Source: Proteles cristata cristata (taxonomy: Eukaryota; Chordata; Mammalia; Carnivora; Hyaenidae). Taken from it: a DNA stretch of 64,000 nt. This document shows, piece after piece, positions 21,501 to 34,300 of this stretch. Below the pieces are notes generated by a model. The model was not told the origin of the DNA and searched no databases. It saw nothing but the letters and a program-made list of their open reading frames with translations. Each line of letters starts with the position of its first letter. Position 1 is the first letter of the stretch. The stretch lies in assembly GCA_017311185.1 (NCBI GenBank), contig JAESUZ010000464.1, forward strand, positions 62,001 to 126,000, in the 5' to 3' direction. A program made the translations under genes and the position numbers.

Positions 21501-24500
21501 ATTAAAATCTCACCGAGTAACATCAGGCAAGACTTCAGGCTGGTGTTCTCCTCTGCGTTAGCATATCCTCCGATATATACAAAATACTAAGAAAAAACAC
21601 ATCTCTGTACCACATACTGATAAAAATGTATAGATGCCCCTCTTGGTTTTCAGAAATTGTCAGCGCAGTAATGAGATGCATTTTCTTCATAAAAGAATCA
21701 CATATATAATAAAGATGGGTAGGAATGGATTAGAAGAAAAAGATACAGCACTATTTGACTTACCCTGACAGGACAGGACACAATCTGAACTCCCATACCC
21801 TACTTAAAAATTACCAGCTTGGGTGGTTTGTAATTAAAATTACTGTCATTTAGGTCTGAATGACAACTTTCACAATTTGAGCTAATGGCAGAACCTCAGG
21901 CTTAGAAAAATCATCTTTATGCAGTCAATTTTCCAATGCACGCGGAGTTCTGGAAAGTGGAAATGCCCCAAGACAGTTACATCCCCTCTTTTACTTCACT
22001 CTTTTAGAAAATGAGAAAGATCTACAGAGCATCCTGCGGATGCAGGGACTGTACTTAAAGAAGTGTATACAAGTATCAGGTAACATCAGAAATAGCCCAG
22101 CCTCAAAAGTCCATTAAAACAAAACAACAATTTTCTTAAGAAGCCTATTATACTCAGAAAATTCAGCATACCTGTTCTAAAGTCCGTCAGAGGAGGGTAT
22201 GTCTCCACATTCTTATTAAACCTCCTCAGTGCTTCATTAAGGCTTTCAGACTCATATTCCCAGCTAACTCCACTGTCATCTGTGTCACTGTGCTGGTTAA
22301 ACAGATTACAACTTTCTACAGAATCAAGGCAAATATACACCTAAGTGGGGGAAAGGGAAGGAAAAAACTTTCAACTTCTGTAATTTTTAGTATTCGTTTA
22401 TATGGGCAAAATTATTGTGGTAACCGCCTCCAACAAGGGCCTTGATGATCCCTTGAACATTCCTCTCCCATATCATGCCAGAGTTGATCTCTGTGAGCAA
22501 AAGAATGTGCCAGAAGTGATGATAAGTTACTGCTGGGACGAGACCACCTGTCCTGGTCGTGTGCCTCCCCACGCCTCTTCTCAGGGTGGCACGCAGCCGT
22601 GTTCTCGGCAGGCCAGCGAGGAGGCCCACAGGGCAAAGAGCTGAGCCTTCCAGGTGGCATCCAGAGTCTTTTCGGGAGTGGGTCCCGCGGGGCCATTTCT
22701 ACCAACCTCTTGACAGCCTGTCCGTGAGAGATCCTGAGCCAGTAACTAACTAATTAGCTCTTGGATTTCTGAGTCTCCTGCGGCTTTTGTTTTAAGCTAC
22801 GTTTGGGGTAATTTGTTATGCAGAAGTAAATAATAGGAGAAGAAATTATAAAAGCCAACAGCAGTTGTACACTAGTATTTTCTCTGACGGAAGTATATAG
22901 CCAGTTCTCCACTTGCCTGTGAAAGAATGGTTTTACTACGCAAAACAGCTGAAGGAACAGCCTGTGCTACTTAATTTGTCACTTCTTTTTTCTCAGGCAA
23001 GGGCATGTAATTGAATTTTCTTTAGTGCACTTATTTATTCAGTCAATATTTGTTGAGTGCCTATTATATACCAGGCAGTATTCCAGGTTCTGGGAACATG
23101 TCTGTGACCAAATCAGGCAAAAACCCCAGTCTTCGTGGACTACAGTCTAGTAGGGTAAAGCAGACAGTCACAGTAAGAAAGGGACATAGTATGTTAGATG
23201 ATGATAAATGGCCTGGGAAAACAGAGCAGGGTAAAGAGCATCTAGAGTTCAGTGTAGGAAGAAGCCAAGGAAATGAGATGTTTAAGATTTCATAGGTGGA
23301 AGCAGTTCTGCCTTAAAAATCTAAGTATTTATATAAACATGACTAAAGCAACACAACACTGGAAACCCAGCAAGTGCTTGTGAAACACTTGCTTTTTTAA
23401 CAAAGATCTGAAGAGGAAAGGACACAGCGTGCAAAGTGGAGGTCACCAATTTTCAACTAAGATCAGGAAGAAGGAAGTGGGGAGAGTGAGCCCTGGAGTT
23501 TAAGACCGAGGCGGTCTGTCTGTCCCTCTTCTCTCTGACCGACCACTGACCGTCCAGGCTACACACCTCATCGGGCGAGACCACGTGCTTGACTTGGACC
23601 GCGTAGAGTTCTCCTGGGGGAGGGAGCTGCGAAGGCAGGTACGGCGGTAAAACAGGGGCCTCCGTTTCTGCCAGGAGCAATGCCTAGGGCGCCACAAACC
23701 CAGACTTCAGAATAACTGTTACAGAAACCCAGCACGTTCAGTGCAGTGCCAGTGCAAGCTCTCTTAGACAATGAATACCACAAAATAATTTTGTTTTAAA
23801 GCCAAAATGTGAGTAAAGATCTTCAACACGTTTTTGTTACCCCAATTAAAACTTTTTTGTTAAAAAAACTCACGTTTATTTATGTGTACATATTTACATA
23901 CACATACAAACCTCTAGAAGATTGGCTAACAAACACTTAATGGTAACTGTCACTGCTTAGTGGGACTAGGATATCTGATGTGTAGAAAGGGGAACTTTTT
24001 TTTTTTTTTTAAATGTTTTATTTATTTCTAGGAGAGGGAGGGAGGGAGGGAGGGAGGGAGGGAGGGAGAGAGCGAGCGAGCGAGCAGCGAGCAGGGGAAG
24101 GTCAGAGAGAGAGTCACAGACTGAAACAGGCTCCAGGGTCCGAGCTGGCAGTCAGCACAGAGCCCGACGCGGGGCTCGAACCCACAAACCGCGAGATCAT
24201 GACCTAAGCGAAAGTCGGATGCTCAACTGACTAAGCCACCCAGGCGCCCCGGGGAACTTTTTTTCTATTCACATTTCTACAGTATTTATTTTTAGAATAA
24301 GTACTTTATAATAAAAACTAAAATAATACATGAAATGCCAAAGGAGGATTCAAGTTAAAATCATCAAAAAGAAAGTGTGCGGTCTTTAAACTCTAAAAAA
24401 GCATAATCAAAAATAAAAATTTATGTGATTCCCAAGAGGATCCTGGCAGCCAGCAGTTGTTAACAGCAAAAATGTTATAAAATTTTGGGTGGTTTTTTTT

Positions 24501-25283
24501 TTTTTTAAAAAGAAAGCTTTGAGAGATTGTAATATGGTAATTAGCATAAAAAATAATCACATTCAAATTTGTAGATTTATTAATATTTAACATTTCCAAA
24601 CCCGTGGCAAAATAGAACAAAACCCATCTGAACCACTTAGTAGAGTTCAGCAAAAGTGACTACAACTGCTAAATTTTACTGATTTGTTAAAAAGCACTTT
24701 ACAATAAGTTTGCTATTTTTATAATCATAGGAATAAAACTACTTATAAATAATGAAACCTTCATTAAAATTCTTCCTGCATCAAAAAGCACAAATGAAAA
24801 AAGAAAAAGATGTCACCAAGATTAAAACTGTTGGTGCTTTAAAGGACATCATTAAGAAAGTGAAAAGACAATCCACAAAATGGGAGGAAATATGTGCAAA
24901 TCATATTTCTGATAAGGAACTTATATATAGAATATATAAAGAACTCTTACAATTCAACAAAAACAACGCAACTAAAAATGGGCAGGGGATTTAAAAATTC
25001 TTTTTTTACTTTTATTTTCTATTTTTTCTGGTTTATTGAAATATAATTGACATAGAACATTGTACTAGTGCAAGGTATACAACATAATTATTTAATACAT
25101 GTGTATACTTTGAAATGACCACCACAAAAGGTTAGTTCACACCAATAACCTCATAGTAGTTGTAAAACTTTTTTTTTTTTTTAATGTTTTTATTTCTGAG
25201 AGAGACGGGGAGGGGGAGAGAGGGAAAGAGAGAGAGAGATATGGAGAGAGAGAGATATGGAGAGAGAGAGAGAGAGAGAGAGA

Positions 25284-25321
<38 letters not shown>

Positions 25322-28300
25322 CAGAGAGAGACATCAGGGGAGGGTCAGAGAGAGAGGGAGACACAGAATCCAAAGCAGGCTCCAGGCTCTGAGCTGTCAG
25401 CACAGAGCTCAACGCGGGGCTCGAACTCACGAACCGTGAGATCATGACCTGAGCCAAAGTCAGACACTTAACTGACTGAGCCACCCAGGTGCCCCTAATA
25501 AAACTTTTTTCTGATGAAAACATTTAATATCAATTCTCTTAGCAACTTTCAAATATACAACAGTGTTGTTAACTATAATCACCATGTTGTACATTACAAC
25601 CCTAGGACTTATAACTGGAAGCTTGTATCCTTTGACTTCCTTCATGCATTTCCCCCACTCTTCATCCCTTACCCCTGGCAACCAACAATCTGCTGGATCT
25701 GAGTTCAGATTTTTTTTAGATTCCATGTATTAGTGAGATTATACAGTATTTTTGACCTATTTCACTTTACATAATGTCCACATATGTTGTCATAATGGCA
25801 GGAGTTCCTTTTCATGGCCAAACAGAATACTTTTCCAGTGTGTACAGACACACAGCCTCACACACACACCCCCCACACCCAGTGTGTACACACAGCCTCA
25901 CACACACCCCACATCCAATGTGTACAGACACACAGCCTCACACACAGCCCCCACACCCAGTGTGTACACACAGCCTCACACACCCCCCACACCCAGTGTG
26001 TACAGACATGCAGCCTCACACACACCTCACACCTTTACCCACTCATCCCCTGATGGAACTGAGGCTGTTTCCACGTATTGGCCACTGTAAATAATGCTGC
26101 AATGGACACACGGGCACAGCAGACATTTCGAGACTGATTTTATTTCCTTTGCACATATGCCTAGAAGTGAAATTGACAATGACAGTTCCATGTGTAATTT
26201 TCTGAGGAAACTCCATACTGTTTTCCATAGTGGTTGTACCAATGGACACACCCATCAATGGTGCACAAGGGTTTCCTTTTCTGCACATGCTCGCCAGCAC
26301 TTTTGTCTTTTGTCCTTTCAGTGACAGCCATTCTAACATGTGTGAGGTGACACCTCACTGTGGTTTTGATCTGTGTTTCCCTGATGATTAGAGATGTTGA
26401 GCACCTTTTCAACAATTGAGTTGTATAAGTTTTTATATATTTTGGATATTATGCCTTATCAGATATTTGATTTTCAAATATTTCTTCCATTCTATAGGTG
26501 GCCTTTTTACTTTGCTGATGGTTTCTCCTGCTGTGCTGAGCTCCCTGGTGTGATGTAATCCCACCCACTTGTTTAATTTTGTGTTTGTTGGCTTTGCTTT
26601 TGGTGTCAAATCCCGGGAAGAGTATTTGAACAGAGATTTCTTCAAAGAAAATATATAAATGGCCAAAAAAAGAGCACATGAAAAGATGCTCACCATCATC
26701 AGTCAGCAGAGAAAAGCAAATCAAAATCACAATGAAATACCTCTTCACACCTATCCTAGGATGGCTGTGAAAATGTCAGGTCACAAGTGTTGATAAGCAT
26801 ATGGGGGAAAAAATGGAACCTTGGAGATTCCTAGTGTAAGAGTAAAATGGTGCATCCCCTTTGGAAAACAGTCTCATAGTTCCTTAAAATGGTAAAAAGA
26901 ATCACTATATGACTCAGCAATTCCACTGGTAGGAATCAAGTCCACACCCAAGAGAAGTGGAAACTGATGTCCACATAAAAACTTGCACGCAAATGTTCAC
27001 AGCTTTATTCACAATTGCAAAAAGGTGGAAACCCAACTATCCATCAAGAGATGAATGGATAAACAAAATGTAGTATATCATAGAGTGTAAAATTATTCAT
27101 CAGTAAGAAGGATACATACTGCCATATGAATGAAACTTAAAAATGTTATTCTAGTGAAAGGAACTGTGTTACAAAGGGCTACATATTCTGTGATTCTCTT
27201 TATGTAAAATGTCCAGAATAAGAAAATCCAGAGAGACAGATTACTGCTCTCCAGGAGACTAGGAGAGTGGAAACATGGGAAGAGACCTCTGTTGGTACAG
27301 CGTTTCTTTCTGGGATGATGAAATGCTGTGGAATTAAGTAGCTGTAATGACTACACAACTCTGAATATACTAAAAACCACTGCATTGTACATTTTAATAT
27401 GGTGAGTTTTGTACTATGTAAGTTATATCTCAATAAAGCTGTTATAAAAGAAAATGCTTACTTCCTGATCTTATATTAGATCCTCGGTATTGATGAAGTA
27501 TCCAAAGTTTCCAAAATGTTTGGATTGAAACTTACCTCAAATCTTATTTCCCATCTTTTGTCCTCGTACGTTTTATCGTAACCTGTAGGTTTCTGAAATA
27601 ACAAAATATTGTTAATAAATAAACCATCTTCAACTATACAATATTTTTAAGGCACTTTCATATTTTGTCCCCACAAAAACTGGGTACATGTTCTTGTTGG
27701 CATTCATTAGTTATTTTAGGTTAACTATGGGAAAATCTAATGTTCTGAGTAATCTTCATAGTGCAACAATAAGAATCATCAAAATCATGTTAAACACATA
27801 TCAATGGTAATCACAGCTACCCTTGAACAACATGAGGGTTAGGAGCATCCACCCGCCCCCCATACACAGTTGAAAATCCACATATAACTTTTGACTCCCC
27901 AAAACCTAACTTTTGACCAGAGGCTTACCAATAATCCAAAGAGTTGATGAACACTACTGTATTCTTACAATAAAGCTAGAAAAAATGTTATTAAGAAAAT
28001 AATGAAGAAAATACATTTACAGTACTGTAAAAAAAAAAAAAGTCTACATATAAGTGGACCCGTGCAGTTCGAAGCTGTGATGTTCAAGGGCCAACTGCAG
28101 AAAGGAGTTCTTACCTCGTCTTTTAAATGTTCACACTGCAGAGTACACCTGTAAGGGAGGGGCTCAGTAATCTTTATAAAACCAGTTTAACAGAAGAACA
28201 CCTTTTATACAAACACGAGTACAAATACACATGCATACACATACACATACCATACACACCCCTCTGCTCAAAAGAAAAAGCTGGCAGTGAGAATTACATG

Positions 28301-31300
28301 TACAAAGTAATATCACATTTCTAGGTGAGAGAAATAGTTTTCTATATTGAACTAAACATTCAATATTTGGTTGTGTCTTGTCACAAAAATGAGTATTGAA
28401 AAACCTAACAAGTGAACTGTAAGTCTAGAAATAAAAAATAACTTGCTATGTAAAATATTAATGTTACTATTTATGATGATTCCCTATTGCTACTAAGTGT
28501 TTATGGCATCTTGCAATGTGAAAACATAACTATAACAGGCTATTTTTTAAAATATAAAAAACAGAAGCACTGGAAAACTGGAAAGGGCTATTTCTTGAAG
28601 GTAAGCTTAAAATCCAGCTCTGAGTTTCCTGTTAGAAAGCAAAATGGGGGAAATGTTAAAATGTCAAATAAAAGGAAAAAAACTTATCTGGGGAGAGAAT
28701 CCTTTTCTGGTAGCGAATTCTACTAAGATTTTTATATATATGTTCAAACAGCATATATATAAAACATCAGATAATATATGGTTTTTCACTAGGTATGAAG
28801 ATACAGAAACATGAAATGAATCTTAACGTAATTAAAGTCTTCTTTAGGATATATATAAAGCATGACGTAGTATATTGCTTTCTTAACAAATAATTTAAAA
28901 ATTCTCTATACTCTCCTAACATGTCAAACACAAAGATATTGGAGACTTGGAAGTGTAAGGCAAAACACGACATTTTATCCAGAATTTTTTTTTCTTTTTA
29001 AAATTTTTTTTTCAGTGTTTTTATTTCTAGGAGAGAGAGACAGCGTGAGCAGGGGAGGGTCAGAGAGAGAGGGAGTCACAGACTGAAACAGGCTCCAGGC
29101 TCTGAGCTGGCAGTCAGCACAGAGCCCGACGCGGGGCTCGAACCCACGAACCGCGAGATAGTGACCTAAGCGAAAGTCGGACGCTTAACCGACTGAGCCA
29201 CCCAGGCGCCCCCAGAATTTTTTTTTTTTCAATAACTTAGGTTCGTATAGAAAAACAGCTCACTTACTTCTTTCAATATCTCTTCAGAATGCTCAGAAGT
29301 ACAATATTTATGGTATACCATAAAATAAGAAAGTGACATTCCATCAAAATAGAGATGAACTGATGGTTTCCCCCACGGGTTTTCAGGTAATTCCTGTTTA
29401 AGTTCAATAAAGATTATTACTATAAAAATAAAGTCTGTTTGAAGATTCAAATTTTATAGCAGGCAAATAATGAAGTTGGAGTTCTGACAATCACATTATT
29501 ACCAGTTTGACTAGTGGCTCATTTCATAAAATTTTCTTCCTGGTCTTTTGGCAGTTTGTAACACAGTGATTCTACTATTATAGCTTCTGTAAAATGTATT
29601 TCTATGAAAAATAATACTAATAATTTACAGTAAGTAGGAGGAGAAAGAAAAAGTATGTTCAGAGATAAAGAAATGAAGTTTTGTTAAAAATCTAAAAATG
29701 GCAGAATCAGAAGACATGAGTGATGGTCTAGAAGGAGCTCTGATAATGACTTTAAACTCCTAAGCCACTTCGAGTTAGGGACGCAGTGGACAGGCTGATC
29801 ATTTCTCATCATCTTCCCTTGGGACCACCTTAGTCCAGACTCAGTCTCTCTGAGTTCCTGGGATTGCCTTCCAGCAGATCCCGGCGCCTATCTGTTCTAC
29901 TCTCCAGCTTTTCTCAGCACAGCAGAGGGGAAAATACTAGAACGTTAAAGGCAGATCATGTCAGGCCTTACAGCTGAAGCCGTCCCACATCTCTCGCCGG
30001 TCTCCAATCCTTTCCGGCCTCGCTGGGCCCGCTGCAGCCGGGGGCCCCTGGCAGCCCTCCGTCGCTCCCGGCTTGCTCCCTCGCTGCACTGTTCTCCAGG
30101 GCCCTCCTGCTTTGCCCTCTCACCGTTTCAGAGTCTTTACTCACATCTCATTTTTTTGCAGGGAGGTCTTCCTTGACCACTGTATTTAAAATGTTACCTC
30201 CTCCCCCGCCACACTTTCCCCATCAGCCCTTCCTGCTTTGTCTTCTTCCCAGCACTTACCACAATCTAATATACCTTCTAGGTTACGTTTTTAAATTCTG
30301 TTTCCCACGACTGAAATGGAAGCTCCCCAAGGGAGAAATCGGACTCTTCAGTCCATTGTTGTGCCTCCAGGCTGAGAACAGAGTTCAGCACAGAAGAGGC
30401 ACACACAAGGCTCGGTAAGGTCAGGTACGGCGGTAAGGGCTGTGGGCGTGCACATTCGTGGTTTCTGACAATTTAAGCAGCCTTGGGTGTCCTATGAATT
30501 GTTCTCCTGTGTGAAGCTAAGCAGCAAAGAAAGCTACCTTGATAAACTAAGAAATGCTGATCTCTACCTTACTGCCATGATTTTCCAGAAGGGCTGTGAG
30601 TAACGAGAGCGGGCTCTTGGTTCCGACATCAGCTCTGCACTGTCTTATAGAAGCGGTGTGCGGCTCTTGTTAAGTCTTTACCACCCTATCCTCAACCACC
30701 TTTCATACAGAAACACCTTCCTGACAGTGTTTGTATCTTCCTACTGGAATCCTCAAACACAGTTGCAGAGTAATCTCATTACTTCACTGCTCAGAAACCT
30801 CCAACGGGGCTCCGCTGATTCACCACTACTTCTCCTCACAAAACCTCCATGATTCTAGCCGAACAGTTATGCTATTTCCTAACTGCCGTGCCCAGTTCCG
30901 TCTCTCTATGCCAACTTACAAATTCCATTCCCCTGGTCAGAAGAACTTTCTCAACTTTTCTTTAAGGGCTACCTCACTGACTGTCTCTAAATTCCTGGAA
31001 CATTTACTCTTTTTACCAGTCACTCGTCTCTTGGCATGTCACTTTGTAGTGTGAAGTTTTTAGGTTTGTGTCTTAGATCTAGTTGTTTCACTAATTAGAT
31101 GAGGTCTTTGAGGACCTGCACCGAACATAGTGCTAAACACATGGTCACATCCTGAGAACTACTACATATATTTATAAACATCTCCAATTCTTTGATATTG
31201 CTCCTTATTAAGTTGTTAATAAAGAATCTTTCAGATTACTGACTTCAGTGCTTATGACAGTTCTCACGAACTTGCTCAAAATTAGATTTAAATCAAGCCT

Positions 31301-34300
31301 AGAAACCAAAGTTGTAACTTTTCCATGTTAATAAGCTATATTCATATAGGAAAACTGTTCATCATAAAAACATTTCTCTAATTATGTTACCTACAACAGT
31401 TTATGGCCAATAACTTAAATCAACAATATATGCTTTGAATATAAATTACCATAATGTGAATTTCCACCTCTCTCTTTGAAAGCAGTTCCTGAAGGAGTTC
31501 TATTGCATCTGGTTGCCAGACATTCCCAACCTATTTGGGATTAATAAGCTCAGATTCTTTCACGCTTTCACAAAATATGACAGAGCAGAAAGCAAGTGAA
31601 GTTATACAAAAGTAGCCATAAACAGATAACAGTCAACAGAAGTATAAAATATACAAGCAGTTTTAAGAGAATATCATGGGTATATGAAACTAATAATTTG
31701 TTTGAGTTTACCCCCACAGTTCTCTCTTAAAGCTTTTTAGGCTTTAAAAATATAAATCTACATTAAAAACAAAGCATCGTAAAACTTTTTATTTAAATAC
31801 CAATATGCCAATGTGGTGCTTGTATAATGCTTACAGTAGGGATTTATTAAGGACCAGTGATGGTTGTGTTTTTAATGTTAAGAAGTTCACATGGCAAAGA
31901 ATTGGGGCCTCTTGGCAAAAGCCACTGAGGAGCCCTAACTTCCAGACACTGCCGTGTGAATGTGATTGGGAGGCAGATCTGCTATTCCAGGGGACCCTTC
32001 AGACGATTGTACGTACTCATGCGTGGACATATCCACTGCAGTTATTACTGGGGGTTCTGAACCAAAACCACTCAGTTAAGCTGCTCCCATTCCCTGAACC
32101 ACAGAAACCATATGAGAAGATAAAAAGTTATTGTTGATTACACCACTAAGTTTTAGCTTCATGCCTCATGCAGCAAGAGATAATATAATACTCCTTTATC
32201 TCATTCCCAGCTTCAAATGTGTTATGATTTTATTTGATGAATAACTAAATTTTAAGTCTTACACTTTCCCAGTTATGAAGATACCAGGTCTCTTTACTTA
32301 TTCAGATTTTTTTTAATGTTTATTTTTAAGAGAGAGAGAGCGCAAGCACGTGAGCATGAGTGAGGGAGGGGCAGAGAGAGAAAGGGAGACAGAATCTGGA
32401 GTTGGCTGCACACTGGGCTGTCAGCAAAGAGCCCAACACGGGGTTCAAACTCGTGAACTGCACAATCATGACCTGACCTGAAGTCAGATGCTTAACTGAG
32501 TCACCCAGGCACTCCTCAGATTGTTGCTGTTTTTTTTTTAATACCCTTCAGTTTGACTTTGTAGTTTTCTTTATAAAGGCCCTCTAGCTGTCTTATTAAA
32601 CTTATTTCTAAGCATTTTATTATTTTTGCTACAACTGAAAGGGATTTCATCTTACATTCTAATGTCTAGAAAATTATTAATAAAAAGGTAATATTTAAAA
32701 TTAATCATCCTACAAATCACAATGTACTCACAGATTTGATATTATAGAGCTGACAAGGAATACAAAACTGGGGTGTATCAGGATATAGTAAAATAGGGTA
32801 AAGATGACACTGTGGAATCTTCTCGGTGAATCCATGATCTAAATATTGTACCTGAAACGAGACAAATAAAATTTATAATATAAATTGATTATTAAAAACT
32901 ACAGGCCAGAAAGGACTCTTTGGTATTTAAAAAACCAGACATCCTAGAAAGAGATCTAAGTGGATTTGAAAAATTTCCATAAAAAAAGAAACACTGTATT
33001 CCCTTATTCCATATATTAATATTTCATACTCAATATGAGTATTAAATTTCACTGTCAAAAGTTTTTTTTACACATAAACCAAAGTTTTTTTAACTGAGTC
33101 TTATTAGATTTACAGATTCCTTGAGAATTTCTTTGTGAAGATAATTTAATTTTGTTTTGTTTTTCTAAGTATTTCTGAAACACTGGAGTATACTGGTTTG
33201 TCTTCTTGTTGGATTTTGAGAGTTCTTTGTACATTTTGGATAATAGTCCTTTATCAGATGTGCCTTTTGAAAATATTTTCTCCCAGTGTGTGGCTTCTCA
33301 TTCTTTTGACATTGGCTTTCACAGAGGGGAAGTTTTTAATTTAAATGAAGTCTAGTTTATTCTTATTTCTTTCATGAGTCATGTCTTTGGTGCGATATCT
33401 AAAGTCATTACCATCCCCAAGGTTACTGGGGTTTTCTCTGCTATCTTCTGGGAGTTTTATAGTTTCGTGTTTTACATTTAGGTCTGTGATCCATTTTGAG
33501 TTCAATTTTTTCTGAAGAGGTGAAGAGGTGGAAGCCGTGCAGACCCATTTTTCTGCAGTGGAGGCTCACGTGCTCCTGCAGCACTAACTCAAGAGGCCAT
33601 CTTTGCTTGTCCTGCCTTTGCTCTTTCATCAAAGATCAACTGACTATATTTATGTGAGTCTATTTCTAGGCTCTGTATTTTGTTCCATTTTTCCATTTAT
33701 TTATTTTTATTTTTTGCTAATACTACAATGTATCAATTACTGAACTTTATAGTGAAGTCTTGAAGTAAGGTAGCATCAGACCTCTGATTTTGTTCTTCTC
33801 TTTTAATTTGTGTTGGCTATTCTGGGTCTTTTGCCTCTTCCTATAAACTTTAAAATCAATTTGTTGATATCCCCAAAATAACCTGTGGGTATTTTGACTG
33901 GGATTGTATTGCATCAAAAATCAAGTTGGGAAAAACTGACATTTTAACAATACTGAGTCTTCCTATTCATGAACTAGAATACACCTCCATTTTGTTCTTT
34001 GATTTTGTTCATCAGAGTTTTGTAGTTTCCCTTCTATAGATGGATCTTGTACATATTCTGTTGCTGATGAATTAGTCCAGAGACGTCAATTATATCCAGT
34101 TGATTGATGGTATTTTTGAGTTCAACTATGTCCTTACTGCTTCTGTGCTTGATGGACCCGTCCGTTTCTGATAGTGTTGAAGTCCACAACTATGATAATG
34201 GGTACAACTATTTCTCCTTGAAATTCTATTAGTACCTGCCTGATGCAGATTTACTCTGCTGTTATGCACATACACATCAGGAACTGTAATGTCTTCTTGG

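Larger units (their letters stand above)
25015..26612 (-). mobile_element. Old L1 3' part, antisense
   Basis: Starts with the reversed 3' end (TTTATTGAAATATAATTGAC) and runs back to 'TTGGCTTTGCTTTTGGTGTC', the ORF2 C-terminal region. It is interrupted by a SINE (25171-25495) and by a minisatellite (25837-26033). At 26612 it abuts an L1 in the opposite orientation. Confidence 0.8.

Noticed and set aside
25752..26094. Three overlapping frames with His/Thr/Pro repeats
   Set aside because: All three frames of the same minisatellite are open because it lacks stop words; repeated protein pattern only mirrors the DNA.
28115..28148. 34-nt exon in RNF17
   Set aside because: Following the phase-0 exon 10, it runs into a TGA; the 21-nt form keeps the frame.
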